64,000 bases of DNA from positions 496,001 through 560,000 of the forward strand of contig NZ_CP129994.1 in the NCBI RefSeq assembly GCF_030505615.1. The letters run 5' to 3'. This document shows, one piece after another, positions 62,901 to 64,000 of the stretch; position 1 is the first letter of the stretch, and every line of letters starts with the position of its first letter. Position numbers and translations under genes: made by a program. Source of the stretch: Salinibaculum rarum. GTDB taxonomy: Archaea > Halobacteriota > Halobacteria > Halobacteriales > Haloarculaceae. The notes below the pieces were generated by a model that was given only the letters and a program-made list of their open reading frames with translations, was not told the origin of the DNA and did no database searches.

Positions 62901-63132
62901 AATACGGGTGTGACACTCTAATCGGTAGGTATTCTGGAGTGACATCCTCGCCCGCCGTGAACGCTTAGCGGGGTATTCGCAACTGAACGGCACGCTCGAG
63001 TTGCGAACGACACGAAACGTTCATGGATTAGGTTCTGTGGATAGTCAGTAGTTATGACTCCCCAACACCAACACCTATTGTATACACGCGTATATACGAG
63101 TTTTTATACTCTCACAGTTATTTTGTCTTATC
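62901..63132. mobile_element. Solo IS200/IS605-type end (PATE-like), no transposase
   Basis: TGACATCCTCGCCCGCC at 62940-62956, read on the minus strand as GGCGGGCGAGGATGTCA, is the characteristic end of haloarchaeal IS200/IS605 tnpB elements. CCCGC (62951-62955) pairs with GCGGG (62968-62972) beside it. No tnpA or tnpB frame is present, so this is a solo end or short non-autonomous derivative. The A/T-rich stretch after 63085 is the promoter of the next gene. Confidence 0.6.
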
Positions 63133-63987
63133 ATGGCAAATCAACGAGAGCAAGATGAACACAGTGAATTTGAGAAGGAAGTCAAGGAATTTGGAAATGG
63201 TGCTCACGTCACCTTACCGGGCGAATATGTTGGTGAAACAGTCATTGTGAAGCCAGTCGCTGACGAGAAGCCAACACTCCACCCACCAATTACGAAAGGA
63301 AAAATTAAATCCACTCTCACAGATGCTACACGAGAAGATTTCACCTTTAGAACTCGGGAAGACGACAATTTCCCACGAGAAGGTGAATATCAGTATGACA
63401 GTGATCTTCGACTGTCTATTGACGTTGAGCTTGTGTGGGAAGGAGATGGACACCAAATCATCGAAGAAGAGACGGGGAGAGTCGTGCACCAGCTTCATGA
63501 TGCAACGTCAGGAGAATTAGTTGAGCATACCGATTGGTGGACTGAAGAAGATGCTCAGAGGGTCGTCGGGAAGAAGGAAGATGGATCAGACATCACAGCA
63601 TCACCCGAACCGGTGCTATTATGTATCGATCCTGCTGTCTCGGATCTATTCGACCATGCTGGCGTCGGCTACGGAGACGCCTATCGCTATTCAGTGAAAT
63701 GGAACGATAGCGAGATTGTGTCTGTGATGTTCTGCAATCGCATGGCAAAGAATGGCCGATTCTATGTCCCGTTCTGGGAAAACTACGAATCGCTTGAGCA
63801 GTACCAGTCATCAATCTCGTATGCACTTGCCACAGCAATCTCAAAAACCCCATCTGAAGAATATGACCAGTACTTGGAGGTCATGACTAAGCGGGGAATT
63901 GGGTGGAATGGTGATGCAGACCCTGCTGCAACTCGAAATCTCTCTCATCACGAGAAATTAGAAGAAACAATCGTTTGCCGACCTTAG
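63133..63987 (+). CDS. Protein with AbrB/DUF2080-like N-terminus, unknown remainder
   Basis: A 284-residue protein. Residues 10-40 (EFEKEVKEFGNGAHVTLPGEYVGETVIVKPV, shown in parts) match the swapped-hairpin AbrB/DUF2080 motif found on small proteins linked to haloarchaeal transposable elements. The remaining ~240 residues, rich in strands and turns, have no family I recognise. The fusion is unusual, since DUF2080 proteins are typically about 60 residues. It lies beside a solo IS200/IS605-type end, which fits a mobile-element connection. TATA-like TTTTTATACT lies about 30 bases before the ATG. Confidence 0.6.
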   Translation: MANQREQDEHSEFEKEVKEFGNGAHVTLPGEYVGETVIVKPVADEKPTLHPPITKGKIKSTLTDATREDFTFRTREDDNFPREGEYQYDSDLRLSIDVELVWEGDGHQIIEEETGRVVHQLHDATSGELVEHTDWWTEEDAQRVVGKKEDGSDITASPEPVLLCIDPAVSDLFDHAGVGYGDAYRYSVKWNDSEIVSVMFCNRMAKNGRFYVPFWENYESLEQYQSSISYALATAISKTPSEEYDQYLEVMTKRGIGWNGDADPAATRNLSHHEKLEETIVCRP

Positions 63988-64000
63988 ATGAACTAATAGA

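Noticed and set aside
1-64000. CRISPR array or rRNA/tRNA genes
   Set aside because: No series of regularly spaced repeats was seen; the only tandem repeat has two copies with no spacer. No rRNA sequence or tRNA-like cloverleaf was identified by eye.

Overview
The window comes from a haloarchaeon (class Halobacteria). The proteins are strongly acidic and rich in Asp/Glu/Ser/Thr. The information-processing genes are archaeal (TBP, two TFBs, PCNA, Orc1/Cdc6, EF-1A, FttA/aCPSF1, Hjc, Mre11-Rad50), and most ATG codons sit about 25-37 bases behind a TATA-like element, as expected of leaderless haloarchaeal transcripts. Judged by eye, GC is near 48%, low for the class and comparable with Haloquadratum. 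EF-1A, PCNA and DnaK are recognisable but divergent, so I read this as an unusual or poorly sampled lineage and do not name a species. No rRNA, tRNA, CRISPR array or intact transposase was found.

Layout: 0-12.4 kb is a co-oriented minus-strand block of DNA repair and chaperone genes: a J-domain membrane protein, a DnaK with a 410-residue acidic tail, an MrfB-like exonuclease, an MrfA-like helicase, two small membrane proteins, Mre11 and the start of Rad50. At 12.4-20 kb come PCNA, a RecA-like protein with a degenerate P-loop, two secreted or lipoproteins of one family, Hjc resolvase, a membrane metalloprotease, a TFB paralogue, a prepilin peptidase, and a non-coding stretch with strong RNA-like folding. 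20-25.3 kb holds mostly unknown minus-strand genes (PH-domain membrane protein, DsbA-like protein without cysteines, TbsP-like regulator, zinc ribbons). 25.5-33.6 kb has a PDZ site-2 protease, TBP, a second prepilin peptidase, unknowns, a CPBP protease and a DUF457 protein.

33.7-40.4 kb carries an acidic single-span membrane protein, a 466-residue unknown, and a divergently transcribed 1492-residue type IIG restriction-methyltransferase-like protein. 40.4-49.5 kb is core machinery: histone-fold protein, EF-1A, a second site-2 protease, TFB, canonical DnaK and topoisomerase I. 49.3-58.8 kb mixes unknown genes with an exonuclease VII pair whose large subunit ends in a membrane anchor. 58.3-62 kb holds Orc1/Cdc6 and, divergently, FttA. 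The last 2 kb has a 52-residue membrane protein, a tandem 37-bp repeat, a zinc-ribbon protein, an IS200/IS605-like end and a protein with an AbrB/DUF2080-like N-terminus.

Functional themes: genome maintenance (Rad50, Mre11, MrfA/B, Hjc, PCNA, ExoVII, TopA, Orc1, type IIG), basal transcription and its termination (TBP, two TFBs, FttA), Hsp70 chaperones (two DnaKs whose promoters share an identical 13-mer), and membrane proteolysis (three M50-like enzymes, a CPBP protease, two prepilin peptidases). The most unusual items are the tailed DnaK in a probable operon with MrfA/B, the tail-anchored exonuclease VII, the candidate structured RNA near 19.8 kb, and a repeated C-terminal Q-x-S-[L/I]-x-D-[L/F] motif on acidic tails.
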